A DNA stretch of 64,000 nucleotides from Erinaceus europaeus (GCF_950295315.1 NC_080171.1:97957445-98021444); one strand, 5' to 3'; positions 22,141 to 34,423 are shown, counted from the first letter of the stretch. Notes: generated by a model from the sequence alone, not told the origin. Numbers and translations: made by a program.

Positions 22141-23769
22141 TTTTCTTTGAGAAAAATGCAATAAAGGATCTTGGTGGAAGGAGGGTGAGTCATGTGTGAC
22201 TCTTTCTGAAAAATGAGCTGGGTGAGCCATGCTGGACTTCAGCCTCTGAGTCTGGGGGTTGGGGTGGGGGGCAGAGAATTTTGGTCTCAATGTCAGAGCT
22301 CTAGTTTCTGAACTCCAGATTGGTTTACCTCCTGGGTTGTTCTGGAATCAGCTCAGGTAAGTTCTCATTCTGGTTTTCTAGACTTTCAACTAGGTTAATT
22401 TTCTAGAAAGATTTATGCAGCTGCTACATCTGATAGGAAGGCCCAGGTGAACAATGAAGTGTATCTGAGCTGAGGCAGTGGCCCAGGGGATGGAGAAACC
22501 AAGCTGATTAGAAAGATGCTTAAGAAGGAGAAGATACAGGACTAGCTAATGGGTTTTATTTGCAGGAGCGAAAGTGAGGCTTTACAGATGTTTATCTCAC
22601 AAGTTAGAGGGCATTCTTCACTGAGACAGGGAGCAGGCTGACCTTCTGGGGTGGAGGAAAGGGCTGGGCAATGAGCTCACTGAGTCTGCACAACCTACAG
22701 ACACTTTTGGTGGCTGTGGAGAAGCTGCTGGAGTGCTGGGTCTGTAGCCTCACAGAGGGTTTGCATTGAAGAAACCATCTGAGGGAGAAGCCAGGAAGTG
22801 GATGAGACCTTTCAGGAAATAAGCGGGGAGAGAACAGTCTCTAAGGACAATTGGCCATTAGGAATAATCTAGAAGTATATAGAGAAAGAATGACTGGGGA
22901 GGAGGTGAGAGAACAGGAGATGGAGAGTGTTTCAGGAATCTGGGAGGGACAAGAAAAGTGAAATGTTACAGGAAATCCCTTTGGAGCTGAGCACGCTAAT
23001 GTCGACATGGGAAATGGAGGTCAGGCACAGCTACCTGTCATATACACACCTCTCTTCCTCAGGTGAAGGTCCCCAATGCAGCCATTTGCTTTGAAGGTTG
23101 AAGTGCAGCTCACCCAAACATGGAGGTGTGAGCCTCTGGCTCTCCCAGAGATTCCCACCATGGACTGGGACCAGGATAATTTGTCCTGTCTTCTGGTACC
23201 TGCCTTTTATTATCAGGACTGAGTGTGGGACTTGCCTAGTGTCACTTATTGATTCTCGGGGGTTATGGCATTTGAGGAGGAGCACCTGCCAGTCCTTAGA
23301 ACCACAATGAGCCACCAATTCTGCCAGGTCCTTTGGAGGATGGGCTTTAGGCTCCTTGGGTGATGGAAGGGGATCTTGAGGAAGCTAGCAGTGCATCGAG
23401 GAAGGTTGCATGGGCTGAAGGGAGTGACCATTCTCCTCCTGGTGCCCAGTCGCCTCCCCTTCCATTTGTGAGATCTGAAAGAACAGAGTTACTAGTTTTC
23501 TTCCAAAGCCCCATCCTCATGGATGCCCCTAGGGATGGTGTTGGGACATGGCATTCATGGAGCAGACAGTGCTTCCCAACACTCCCTGAGGCATGAAGCC
23601 TCTGGATCTGCTGTCCAGTTGGGCACTGACTGGTAAGGTGTGTGCAGGGGCAGTTGTGGGAGGCTGGAGCCAGGGGTTCGACATAGGCAAACTTGGCCCA
23701 TACCACCTCTTCAGAGCACTTCCCAAGGTCCCTTGTCCAAAGCTACTGGCCTCTCCCAGTTCTCATTTC

Positions 23770-23824
23770 TACATCTCCCTCTCCCTCTCCCTTTTCCTCT
23801 CCCTCTCACTTTTCCTCTCCCCTC

Positions 23825-23862
<38 letters not shown>
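23770..23862. repeat. Polypyrimidine (CTCCCT)n/(CT)n tract
   Basis: CTCCCT units grade into a pure CT run at 23829-23858. Confidence 0.85.
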
Positions 23863-23865
<3 letters not shown>

Positions 23866-24426
23866 TTTGTTCAATGCCTTCTTGGGGGTGTCTTTCTCAC
23901 CCCTAAACTGGAAGGCCAGCACCACAGACCTGGAGTCACAGAGGCCTAGATTTGACTTCTGGTTCTATCATAATCTTTTGGGGACACTTGACTATTTTTT
24001 GTCTGAGTCGCTGTTTGCTTAGGTATCAGGTGGAGGTGACACTATAGTTTGGGCTGAGAGGAAGACCCCACAGAACACACACAGAGGACTTGTCACAGAG
24101 CAGGTGCTCTCTGGGTGCAGCAGATAGTACTGGAACCAATCCTTCTGTTCAAAGCTTACCCAGTACTCTTCAATTCCCAGAAACACACCTTTTGTCAATT
24201 TCTCTGTTCTGGGTAGCTGGGGCTTAGTATAAGGGCTGACATTTTTTATGAGATGCTGAGCAGAGAGGCTAGAGGCCTTTCTTGATGCTGTGGTTGCTGC
24301 AGCAACAGGCCCACAGCATGTCAGAACCCACGGACAGAGAGGTACCCACCTATGGCAGATGCACCATGCTGATTCCTTAGCATCACTGTCCCCCAGTGGC
24401 CTCTCTGCTGCTGAATTTCTCTTACA

Positions 24427-24712
24427 TATTTTTTAAAATATTTATTTGTTTATTTATTTATTTTCTTTTGTTGCCTTTGTTGTTTTATTGTTGTAGCTAT
24501 TGATGTCGTTGTTGTTGGATAGGACAGAGAGAAATAGAGAGAGGCGGGGAAGACAGAAGGGGGAGGGAAAGACAGACACCTGCAGATCTGTTTCACCGGT
24601 GTGAAGCGACTCCCCTGCAGGTGGGGAGCCAGGGGATGGAACTGGGATCCTTACACCAGTCCTTGCTTTGTGCCACCTGCGTTTAACCTGCTGCGCTACC
24701 GCCCGACTCCCT
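24427..24712 (-). mobile_element. 'Type 1' SINE
   Basis: TTTA-rich and TTG-rich tail, 'gacacctgcagatctgtttc' body, head 'ttaacctgctgcgctaccgc'. The flanks 'ctcttacatatttttt' and 'ctcttatatattttta' form a target-site duplication. Confidence 0.88.
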
Positions 24713-24721
24713 CTTATATAT

Positions 24722-24851
24722 TTTTAAAAAACTTTATTTTTCTTTCATTTTTGATTGGACAGAGAGAGGTTGAGAGAGGAGGGGGATAGTGAAGGAGAGA
24801 GAGAGAGATCTGCAGCAGTGCTTCACTGCTCATGAAGCTTCCCTCCCTGCA
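24722..24851 (-). mobile_element. Truncated 'type 2' SINE
   Basis: Tail and 'attggacagagagaggttga' body up to 'gaagcttccctccctgcaa'. The head is absent. Confidence 0.7.
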
Positions 24852-25546
24852 ACAGCAGATAAGTGGCTGAGAAAATTGTGGTGTATATATGTCTACACAG
24901 TGGAATAGTACTCAGCTATTAAGAATAATGGGGGTCCAGGTGATGGCTTAGCTGATTAAGCACACATATCACCATGTGAAGGACCTAGTTTGAGCCCCAG
25001 CTCCCTACCTGCAGGGGCAGGTAACACTTCATGAGCAGGGAAGTATGTTTGCAGGTGTCTATCTGTCTCCCTCCCTCTATGTCTCCCCTCCTCTCTCAAT
25101 TTCTCTCTGTCCTGGCAAATAAAAAAACACCAGGGGAAGAAAAGGTAAAACCTGCTGCCGGAGTTGGTGGATTTGTAATGTTGGTACTGAGGCCCAGCAA
25201 TAACCTTGGTGGGAAAAAAAAAAGAATAATGAATTCACCTTCTTCATCTAGGATTGAAGTTGAAGAAATCATGTTAAGTCTGATAAGCCAGAAAAAGAAG
25301 GATGGATGAACATGGGATGATCTCACTCATAGACAAAATTTGAGGAATAAGAACAGAAAAGGAAACACAAAGAACTTGGACTGGGTTTGGTGTATTGCAC
25401 CAAAGTAAAGGTTTTCAGGTCCTGGGGTATGATGGTGCAGGAGGACCTAGGTGGGAGGTTAGAATGTCTTGCAAAAAACTGAGAAATTTTACTCATGTAC
25501 CAACAACTATATTTACTGTAAACCATTAATTCCCTCAAAAAAAAAA
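24852..25546 (+). mobile_element. 5'-truncated L1 (plus strand) carrying a SINE
   Basis: It starts with 'agtggaatagtactcagcta', the coding end of L1 ORF2. It resumes after a SINE with 'aagaaatcatgttaagtctg' and 'gggatgatctcactcataga', and ends in the 3' UTR ('gtgtattgcaccaaagtaaa') plus a poly(A) at 25537-25548. The 3' UTR is the same type as the L1 at 50034, read in the opposite direction. Confidence 0.8.
24928..25225 (+). mobile_element. 'Type 1/2' SINE inside L1
   Basis: Head 'gtgatggcttagctgattaa', 'ctccctacctgcaggggcag' body and an A-rich tail, then the extension module ('gaggcccagcaataacc'). Confidence 0.7.
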
Positions 25547-25548
25547 AA

Positions 25549-26084
25549 GAGAGAGAGAGAGAATACCAGAGGAATTGATTAAGGTCATACCCTAATCCAA
25601 TAGGGCCTGCTTGAGTTTGATTACATCTACAAAGACTCAATTACAACATTTAAACATGTCTCTTGGAGGAGCTCAATCAGACCCGTGGACGCTTTTAAGT
25701 GGGTCCCTGAGATCTGGGGCATGAACTGTTCAGTATAAGGGGCTCTGGGCCATGGAAGGGAGGGATGTGGAGAGAAGTATAAAGGAGTGAGTGTACCTTG
25801 GGAAGCTGGGCATGGGTCTATACAGGGCCTGGGAGGCATGTGAGTGGCCAGTGACCCAAGAACCATCTTGATGCTGGGACCCATCACAGGAGGAAAGGTC
25901 AGAACTGCCAGCCCCAAGGCTGGTTGAAATGCACATTTTGATCTGGAAATGTCACACAGAAGTGTGATCTCATCCAGGACTTTGGTCCAAAGTTTTGTGA
26001 TGCTATCTCTTGTGATGATTTAAGGGTGTTGGTAATTAGAGACTGTTCCTAGGATTTGAGTCTCTTTGTAAGATAGCTCCTTCT
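25549..26084. other. Unique sequence, no gene seen
   Basis: No repeat recognised between the L1 poly(A) and the CTT tract. Confidence 0.4.
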
Positions 26085-26181
26085 TCTTCTCCTTCTTCTT
26101 CTTCTTCTTCTTCTTCTTCTTCTTCTTCTTCTTCTTCTTCTTCTTCTTCTTCTTCTTCTTCTTCTTCTTCTTCTTCTTCTT
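26085..26181. repeat. Long (CTT)n, i.e. (GAA)n, triplet repeat
   Basis: About 30 nearly pure CTT units. The purine strand is (GAA)n, the triplet known to form triplexes. Confidence 0.95.
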
Positions 26182-26182
26182 T

Positions 26183-26412
26183 TTTCCCCTCTAGGGTTAT
26201 TGCTTGGGCTTGGTACCTGCACTATGAATCCACTGCTCCTGGTGGCTATCTTTTTTTTTTTTTTTTAAGATAGAATTGAGAGAGGAAGATAGACACCTGC
26301 AGACCTGCTTCACAAGCAGACTCCCCTGCAGGTGGGGAGCAGGGCTAAAACCCGGATCCCTGTGCTTGGTAATATGTGCGGCTTAACCAGGTGGCCCACA
26401 GCCCAGGCCTCT
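26183..26412 (-). mobile_element. SINE with extension module
   Basis: 'ctctagggttattgcttggg', 'actatgaatccactgctcct', a T-run, a shortened body and 'aacccggatccctgtgcttg'. Confidence 0.75.
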
Positions 26413-27660
26413 CACTCATTCTTCAAGTATTACCTGTAGGCCTACTAGGTGCCAGGGGTTGCAACTGGTACAGGGGCTAACTTTATGGTATAAGACATTA
26501 ATCAAATAGTAATTCTGGCAACCACTGGTAGACACTGAGAGCTGTTACATTAAAAAAAGAAAAAGAAAAGTAAAAAGTCCAGGCACTCACGTGAGAATCT
26601 ACTGAGCAAATTCCTCCCAGTCCAGGGTGGGAGCACTGTGACTCCCCCTGCAGGTGTACAGTCTATTTCTTGTGGATGAGCCATAAACAGGAAACCCACT
26701 GGATGACTAAAAGAAATGCTAGGGATATTGGCTACAGGCACAGTTGATGTTTAGGGAGTCAGATGTCACCATTGCTTGATCATTTAAGCCATGTATCTCA
26801 GTGGTTAAGAATTAAGCACTCTGAAGTCTGACCGTCAGGCTTCAAAACCAGGCTTTCCATCACGTGTGTTCACTGGGGAGAGGGAGGTTTTCACCGTGTC
26901 GAGCTTCATGCACGTGCGCAGGTAGATAATGATAAGACCAGTCTGTGGGGGCTTTGAGGCGTCCGTGAGGGGGGTGCCCATCAGACACGGTTCTCTCCTC
27001 ATCCCTCAGCACACAGGACAGATGTGCAGTTCTGGGCCCTCCTCACAGCAAAGAGTTCAAACCCAGTGAGGCTTGGCTCTCACTGGCTCTGAGCAGGGAG
27101 GAGGGTGGTGGAGTTTATGGGGATGAAGTCATGGGTGCACAGTGCTGAGTTTGATAGAGGTTGTATGACTTTTGTTCGTCCGTGTACTCTCCCCGTACGA
27201 TTGTTTTCTTAGTGCATATTTCTTGGTACATTGTGCCTTCCCTTTTACTAAACTTTAAAATTTACCCATGAGAAATGATAAACTCAAATTGGGTGGCTTG
27301 GGGCCAGTACTAACCACTCTGTGCCTCAGTTTCCTCTTCTCTCCTACGGGGCTAATAATGTTCCTACTCCATAAGGTTTTCTAAGGATTAGATGAGTTAA
27401 AGTAAGCAAAAGTCAGAGCAATGCCAGACTTGCTGTAATCTACATCTTTGTTATATTATCATCATTATTGCTATTAATTGGAAAACCAGCATTACTTGCT
27501 GTAAATGAAGGCAACTATATAAGCAAACATAATGATAGTGCAAGGGTTTGATTAAACTCCAATCAGTTTCTGCAGTCTGCAGAGAGCTACAAGCCCAGGA
27601 CCTTCAATCTTTGTTTAAAGGGTGATTTGTGTTGTTTGGGATATATTTGACAAGCCAGAA
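26413..27660. other. Unique sequence with MIR remnant
   Basis: 27310-27425 is MIR-like ('ctctgtgcctcagtttcctc'). The block at 27430-27625 is listed separately. No gene seen. Confidence 0.45.
27430..27625. promoter_or_regulatory. Candidate conserved non-coding element
   Basis: AT-rich and repeat-free, with 'attgctattaattggaaaac', 'gtttgattaaactccaatca' and 'aatctttgtttaaagggtg'. Homeodomain and TCF/LEF-like words are dense. Conservation not tested. Confidence 0.35.
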
Positions 27661-27664
27661 CCAG

Positions 27665-27765
27665 GGTGGAGGAGATAGCATAGCGGTTATGCAAAAAAAC
27701 TTTCTTGCCGGAGGCACCAAAGGCCCAAGCACTCCCATAAGCCAGAACTGAGCAGTACTCTGGAA
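27665..27765 (+). mobile_element. 'Type 3' SINE, short
   Basis: 'agatagcatagcggttatgc' head, then 'cataagccagaactgagcag'. The B-box region is decayed. Confidence 0.75.
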
Positions 27766-28082
27766 ATAACCAACAAAACCAGCCAACAAACCAGTCAGCA
27801 TAGGACTTTCTTCTTGACTTGAGTAAGTCTGAAGACAGTTAAAAAGTAGACAGCTTCCCCAATAAAAATGCACTGGGCTCTGCTGTCCACTGGGGGTCCA
27901 CATTCCATCCTCTGGGAAGCACTGGTACAAGGGGCCTCATGTCCTATGAGAGAGAGAGAGGACAATTTGGTGGTGGTGGGTGAGGTGTGCTAGCAGCAAT
28001 TTGGGGGAGAATTAAAACTATATCTCATATCAGCCATAGTCTTATATATACTTTTTCCTCAAATAAAGAAAAAAAAAAAGGA

Positions 28083-28393
28083 AGGGCCAGTGGTGACACT
28101 TCCAGCTGAGTGCATACCTTGCCATGGGCAAGGACCTAGACTCAAACACCTGGTTTCTCTCTGCACGGGGAAGCTTTTTGAGTGGTGGAGCATGACTGCA
28201 GGCATCTCTTTCTTCCCTTCTCTACTTCCTCCTCTCCTCTCAGTTTCCCTCTGTGCTATCAAAAAATAACCATGAGACTAAAAAGGGTGGGGGGAATGGC
28301 CACAAGTGCCAGTGGATTCATCTACAGGTACCGAATCTCAGTGATAACCCCAGTGGCAATAAAATTAAAAAAATTAAAATAAATAAAAAATAA
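28083..28393 (+). mobile_element. SINE with extension module
   Basis: 'gggccagtggtgacacttcc' head, 'gtggtggagcatgactgcag' body, module 'agtgccagtggattcatcta' and an A-rich tail. Confidence 0.7.
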
Positions 28394-28404
28394 AGAACTT
28401 GGCA

Positions 28405-28535
28405 AGAGCAGTGAGGAAGTAGCTCAGCAGGTAGAGTGAAGGACTTGCACGGGTGAAGCCCTGAAGTCTATCCAGGCACAGCATCTGGCCAGAGTGGACC
28501 TCTGGTCTGCCTCTCTCTCATAAAATAAATCAGCT
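28405..28535 (+). mobile_element. Short tRNA-like SINE of another head type
   Basis: 'gaggaagtagctcagcaggt' is a good A-box-like start. It is followed by 'ggacttgcacgggtgaagcc' and a CTCTCT-ATAAAATAAAT end. No sibling of this exact head was found here. Confidence 0.5.
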
Positions 28536-30340
28536 AGTCTTGTAAGTGGAACAACAAGGACACGTAGACACTCCAGCCGAGATTAAGTTTCAGGCTGTTG
28601 CTATTTGCAGACCCTGGCTGGCAGGGCTGGGGCTCTACTCACAGATCAGGGCTTACCTGTGATTCTGATAATTAGAAGAGATGGAGTAAGCCAATGGAAG
28701 GGGTCAGACACCCCTAGTGATGGTCACGGGAGCCACAGTGGCCTTTGAGCACTGCTGTCACCCAGTGGTCTTAAGGGCAGTGTGGACGCTGCCTAATAAG
28801 CAGCTGAGGTGGTAGAGGTGACCTGGGCATGACCACGCTCGCTGAGCAGAGCACTGAAGTGTGACGGTGGGAATGAGGGGCCAGCTGGGAGCTCACAGCA
28901 TGTTCTTCCTGCCAGTGTCTTAGTGCCCCATGAACCAGGCTCTTAACCTCAACATTTCAGAGTCCCAGTCTGGAAAGTGAGGGGCAAACAGCTGTCACCT
29001 TTGGACCTCAGAAGGCTCCCGAAGAGGCAGCTCAGAGCATGAGGGGAAACCTGGGCTCAAGGATCATGGGGTTTGCGGTATGACTGTGTGAAAGCCTGGT
29101 GCCACTCTGGGTCTCAGTTCACATGTTGCCGCCCAGGCATTGGTATGGGTGATCCCCAAGACTTCAGATTTAGGGAACTGGAATTTCACAGTTACAAGAG
29201 TCCAGCTGATGTTGTAAAGCCAGACTAAGCAGAGGGAGAGTTCAGCCTGCAAGGGGTCTCTGAGTGCCCCCTGGCTACACAGAGACGAGGGGAACGCTAA
29301 GTTTAAATGGCAGGGCTTGGACAGATGAACCCTGACTTCATCCCTGCCCTCTGGTGACCATGAACAACTGAGCTGTAGTTTCCTCATCACCAGGCAGTGA
29401 TGGTTGCACATGTGACGATGATACTGTGGGGGAAAGAGCTGGTCACAGAGTCTGGCTCCCATAGGGTTTAGTCAATGATGAATGATATAATAGTGACGGT
29501 TATTGTGTTTCCTCGGTGGTCTTATTGTCATTGTGTGGCTTCAGAACCAGGGGGGTCATAAGATAATGCAAAGGTGGGGATGCCAGGGCAGGCTGGGGCT
29601 CTGAGAGCTGAAGGGTTAAGTCTCCATGGAAACAGGCATGCATTATTTACACGGCCTAATGAATAAAACATTTATGGGCTAGGCTAATAAATTCCCTCAC
29701 ACAAAGCAAAGTAAGCTATGATTTAAATATCGGTCTCCACTGGCTTCCTGAATTATGGAGCCTGCTCTGGGGGACCCTCTTGGTCCTACACATCCGCTGG
29801 TGGGAGGGAGGTAATGGGGGCGGTGAGGAGTGGGAGGCAGAGATGGAGACCCTGCTGACCTGTGGCCTGAGCCCCCTGTTGCGTTTTTCTGGGGCTGTCT
29901 TCTAGTCCACAGTCTGACAGGGGAGATGGTGTGTGTGTGGAGGGGATGGGGGCAGGGACAGTGGGGGGAGGAGTGAGACACGGGTTAGATGTGCTGGTCT
30001 GGTTGCTGCCGAGGCTGACCTGGTAGGGAAGAGATGGCCAGAGCTGGTCAGTTTGCTTGGGTCTTCTGTGGTAGCAGTTTTTTCCCTGGGGACTTGGTGA
30101 CACCTTTGGGGTCTGAGAGACTTAGAAGTGAGCATATGTTAGCAGATTTGAGGTTCTGCTGGGTCTAGCCTGAGGCACTTGGGGTCAAATGTGGAGGGAG
30201 AGCTGAGATGGAGGGGTGGTTGAGGGGGTGTATGTGAAGACCAGACAGTCTGGGGAGGGTTAATCTGTATCTGTCTGGGGAACTAAACAACCCTGTTGGC
30301 CTCTACTGTCCCTCCCCCTCTTATCAGTTTCTCTCTTTTG
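28536..30340. other. Unique GC-rich sequence, no gene seen
   Basis: No lineage SINE for 1.8 kb. One conserved-looking block at 29585-29770. Open frames at 29700-30130 are Pro/Ser-rich in three frames and have no domain. Confidence 0.45.
29585..29770. promoter_or_regulatory. Candidate conserved non-coding element
   Basis: Repeat-free and AT-rich, with 'aacaggcatgcattatttac', 'cctaatgaataaaacattta' and 'gctaggctaataaattccct'. It looks enhancer-like. Not tested by alignment. Confidence 0.35.
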
Positions 30341-30354
30341 CTCTTTCCTTCTCC

Positions 30355-30502
30355 CTTTCTTGATAAACGCTGGGAGACTCATGTAGCACTGCTTTACCTC
30401 TTGTGAAGCTTCCTCCCTGCAGGTGGAAACTGGGGGCTTGAACCTGGGTCCTTGTGCATTGGAATGTGAGCACTTAACCAGGTGCGCCACCTCCTGGCCC
30501 CC
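30355..30502 (-). mobile_element. 'Type 2' SINE, unit 1 of a tandem duplication
   Basis: 'ctcatgtagcactgctttac' body, 'gggcttgaacctgggtcctt' and 'gcgccacctcctggccccc'. It is followed by about 90 bp that recur after the SINE at 30700. Confidence 0.75.
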
Positions 30503-30696
30503 ACCAATCTTTTTCTCTGTGTCATTGTCTCCTTTCCCCTCTGCATTTCTTTATCTCTGCCTTTGTCTTTCTCTATTTCTCTGGGCCTATTTTCTTCCTC
30601 CATGATCCTTTGTCATTCTTACCTCTCAACAATGTTATCATCACCTTTTCTCCCATTCATTTCTCTGTTTTCACCAATCCTTTTCTCTCTTTTGCA

Positions 30697-30903
30697 ATTT
30701 TTATTTATCTATTATTGGATAGAGACAGAAAGGAATTGAGAGGGTAGAGGGAAATAGGAAAGGAGAGAGACAGAGAAACATCTGTAGACCTGCTTCACCG
30801 CTCATGAAGCCTTCCCCCTATAGGTGGGGACTAGGGGCTTGAACCTGGGTCCCTGTGCACTGTAAGGTGAGCACTTAACCAGGTGTGCCACTTCCTGGCC
30901 CCC
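30697..30903 (-). mobile_element. 'Type 2' SINE, unit 2 of a tandem duplication
   Basis: A more complete copy with tail ('tatctattattggatagaga') and head ('gtgccacttcctggccccc'), followed by the same flank as unit 1. Confidence 0.85.
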
Positions 30904-30999
30904 AGCAATCTTTTTCTCTATGTCATTATCTTCTTTTCCCTCTGCATTTCCTTATCTCTGCCTCTGTCTCTGTTTCTCTGGGCCTATTTCTGCCTCTCT

Positions 31000-33158
31000 G
31001 TCTTTGTCTTGGTCAAGTTCTCTCTCTGATTTGTCTCTAGCTCTGAGACTTTGTGTCTCTTTTGGGTATATCTCACATGGCAGGTGGAGGGGACTCACTT
31101 TCCTGGGGTGTGGTGTGTGAGTTTCCTGCTGGGCCTCTGAGGCAAGAGGATTATGCTGGAGGTCTGGGGAGGAGGCACTTCCTTGGGGTCTGAAGGTGCA
31201 ATGTTTGCCTCAGAAACACTGGGGCCTCAAGTATCACCTACTGTGTTGCTGGAAGGTCACTGTTGCCCCCCCCCCCCCTTATTCAGAGACCTGTTCAACT
31301 GTGTCACTAGAAAGTGGAAGTCACTATGTGGAGGCAGGAATTGGCCTCTGGGGGAAGGCCAAATAAAGTGGGGATGGGGAGGCTTTGAACAAGTTCCTGT
31401 GTCAGGCAGGTGGGACCCGCTGGCTGCCCACTGGGAAGGCAGTGGAATGAGATCCCTCCCCATCTTCAACTACCAACCCCCTCACAGGCAGCCTCCAAGG
31501 CTCCCTGCACCCCAGCTACACAGCTGGCATGGCCACATCCACTTCTGTCTGATCATCTATTATTACTTAGCCAGTGCCCATGCTATTGTGTCAAAACATG
31601 ATTCTGTGGGTCAGGAACTTAGGGGCAGAGCATAGAGGTCAGGCCATTCTCCCATCTGCCTGTCCAGCATTTGGTGCTAGAATAGCTTGGCAGGGTGACA
31701 TGTCTGAAGCCTTGGGTCTTCTCCACCCAGCGCAGCTTCTCCAGGGGTTGAAATGTGCACCATGGTCACCTTGCTCTCAGGTGGGACTCCTGGGCTGGGC
31801 TGGTGGGAGCAGGAAAGTTGGAGGGTATTGCTTTCTCTCTGTGTTTGGGTTTCCTCAGAACATGACATTCTCGGGGTGGGGAATTTGATCCCTACGTGGA
31901 GCTGCCTGCCTTGGAGCAAACCTTCTACCAGAATCTACCTGTCCTTGGATGAGAGAGGTAGCTCAGCATTAGAGCACATTGAACTATATAAACAAACAAA
32001 ATAGAAAGCAGAGAAAAGAAACTGCTGGTCTTTTTCTGGATCTGGGCCTGGCCAAAGTGGCCAAATCAATCCAGATTCAGAGGAGGAAGGAACTTGACAC
32101 CACTTTGCAGGAGAAAGGCTGTCATGTCCAGTGACAGCTAGCTGAGCCCAAGGCCACACCCAGTGTCCCTGATGAAGGTGAGGCTTCTTGCTCATTCTCT
32201 AGGTTAAGTTAAGGCTGAAGAGTTCAGAACACGTTTTGATGTTCACATTTCAAAGTTCTGATACTCCCCAGTGCCTTTTGGGTATTTCAGGGGCACCCAC
32301 AATATGGAAGGCAGGACACCACACTCTCAATGCCCTTGAGGCCTTTCTGGAGCTAAGACCTCACCATGGAGGATGTGGGTCAGTGGGTAGCAGAGCAGAC
32401 AAGAGGTGGGTACCATGTGTAGGGGAGGGCAGGAGGGGAGATCCTGGGAGGAATGGCTCCTGCCCTTGGGGGACATTTCTGAGGGTCTCCTAACAGAGAG
32501 CCTGGCATAATGCAGTATGGCATATGTGACCTTGCCATTCACTCAGGTGAACACATGTGTGTGTGTGGGAGGGGTGAGTAGGGTGGTCCTGCAATGGCAG
32601 GTGGGTTCTTAGTTCCACTCAGTGGGCATCTGTGTTGCTGGAGCCACCTCTATCCTCAGACTGAAGGTCTCTGGTATGTTTTAGCATCACTTAACCCTTC
32701 CACTGTCCCTGCCAGCCAGAATCTTTCTTTTATTGTCATTTCATCCTTGAGGAAGAAGGCTCTGGGAGCTGAAAAGATTTAGCTTAAAGCCCAGGGTTGG
32801 CACTGGTCTGCCTGGCAGTTTTAGGTCCTTTGTCTCACTCACATGGTCTACATCCTCAGCCAGAGGATGCTGATGAAGTGGGGGATTTCAAGTGGATTAC
32901 GTGCTTACTCTGAGTTTGAGATTGTCAGCCTGTTCCGGAGGTGGGATGGAGTGGGAGTGGATGGGAATGTCCAGGGCATGTCAGCCTTTCTTAAGGGGCA
33001 GCTTGACATTGATCTCTACCCTTAAGTCAATGAGAGTAGAGAGAAAGGTGACCCTGCTTACCACTCTAGCCTCAGCCTCCTCCCACTTGGGAGTCTCCAG
33101 GAGAGAAGCACAGATGTCTCTGGGAGACGGTTGGAAGAGCCTCAAGTTTTTTAAAACT
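31000..33158. other. Unique sequence with a C-run, no gene seen
   Basis: C-run at 31267-31277. Several 60-160 codon frames occur (for example 31153-31635), but they overlap frames on the other strand and show no domain, so they are not called. Confidence 0.45.
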
Positions 33159-33159
33159 T

Positions 33160-33376
33160 AAAATTTTTTTAATTATCTTTATTTGTTGGAGGGGGACAGC
33201 CAGCAATTGAGAGGGAAAGGGGTGATAGAGAGGGAGAGAAACAGAGAGACACCTGCAGCACTGCTTCACCACTTGCAAAGCTTTTCCCTGGCAGGTGGGG
33301 GCCTGGGGCTCGAACATGAGTCCTTGTGTATTGTGATATGTGTGCTTAACCAGGTGTGCAACCATCCAGCCCTAAT
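33160..33376 (-). mobile_element. 'Type 2' SINE
   Basis: 'aattatctttatttgttgga' tail, body, 'ggggctcgaacatgagtcct', head 'gtgtgcaaccatccagccc'. Confidence 0.85.
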
Positions 33377-34415
33377 TTTTAATCATGTCAAGGGTGGGGC
33401 TCCCATGCCCTGGGGAGCTATCAGCTGGAGATTGGCATCACAAATTTGATTCAGCAGCCTCCCTGGAAAATTCCATCAAGACAGGCTAACAGTGCTACTT
33501 CTCTACTGCAGGAGGAATGCCCATGGCCGAGAGCAATGGCCATCAGCAGCCTCTGGGCTAGGTTGGCCTGCCTTCAGGTGCTAACCAGTCACTAGTTGCT
33601 CAGTAGACAGTCAGACTTGGACACATGGACACTGATCAAAGGAAAATGAATGGGCCCATTGAGATACAGTGGCAGGTTATTGGTGGCAGGCTCCATGTTC
33701 AGGAGGCAATGAGTACTCCACTAAGCGGATATAAGACTACCAGATTAGTCTAACAACCAGATCAGCCAACAGTTTTTCAAAATTAGAAGGCTCTTACTAC
33801 AGAATATTACCCTCCATGTCCCCAGAAGGAGTATTTATCTCTGCCCAGTCACTCAGAAAACTCTTCAGAGGTCCTGGTTCAGATCTTCTGCCTACCATGA
33901 AGTGCTAGTATTGATAAAACTACCCATCACTTTTTCCCATGGACTCCCAAGTATTTTTGAAATTCTCCTTTCCTTTATCAATTCACCATTTATTGGGTAA
34001 CAATAGACACTGGGGACAGAAAAGAGAATAAGATAGAAAGCAGCTCCAATTCAAGTCCTTTCTTCTATAGTTGTGTGACTTGAGGCAATTAACTCATCCT
34101 CTCAGAGCTTTGTTTTTTCCTCTTCTATGAAATAAAAAAGTTATAATATTTGCCTTTTAGGGTTAAACTTTACAAGGGGAAAAGAAGGAACAGAAGTAGA
34201 AACAGAAGTCGAAGCTAAACTGTTTCAAATATTTCTTGTTTAGTAGACTTCATTTGGAAACATAGATATTTTATGAACTATAAGACATCCATCTCTAAAA
34301 ATTGAAAGTGAAATAAGCCTGAATCTGTGCACAGTTGCTGACATAATTAGAGAGAGGAAATATCCCAAGTGACTTTAAATTACAGAAATTTGACTGTGTA
34401 CTTTTTATATTAAAA
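33377..34415. other. Unique sequence with a MIR remnant
   Basis: 34060-34140 is MIR-like ('ttgtgtgacttgaggcaatt'). No gene seen. Confidence 0.4.
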
Positions 34416-34423
34416 TAATGTTA

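Larger units (their letters stand above)
21266..24425. other. Largely repeat-free sequence, no gene seen
   Basis: 3.1 kb with few repeats. It holds a conserved-looking block (21860-22140) and a polypyrimidine tract (23770-23862). No splice-flanked coding frame is supported. Frames at 23030-23730 overlap on both strands without domains. Confidence 0.45.

Noticed and set aside
31153..31635. 160-codon plus-strand frame
   Set aside because: No domain, overlapped by frames on both strands, no splice or promoter context, ordinary GC-rich non-coding composition.
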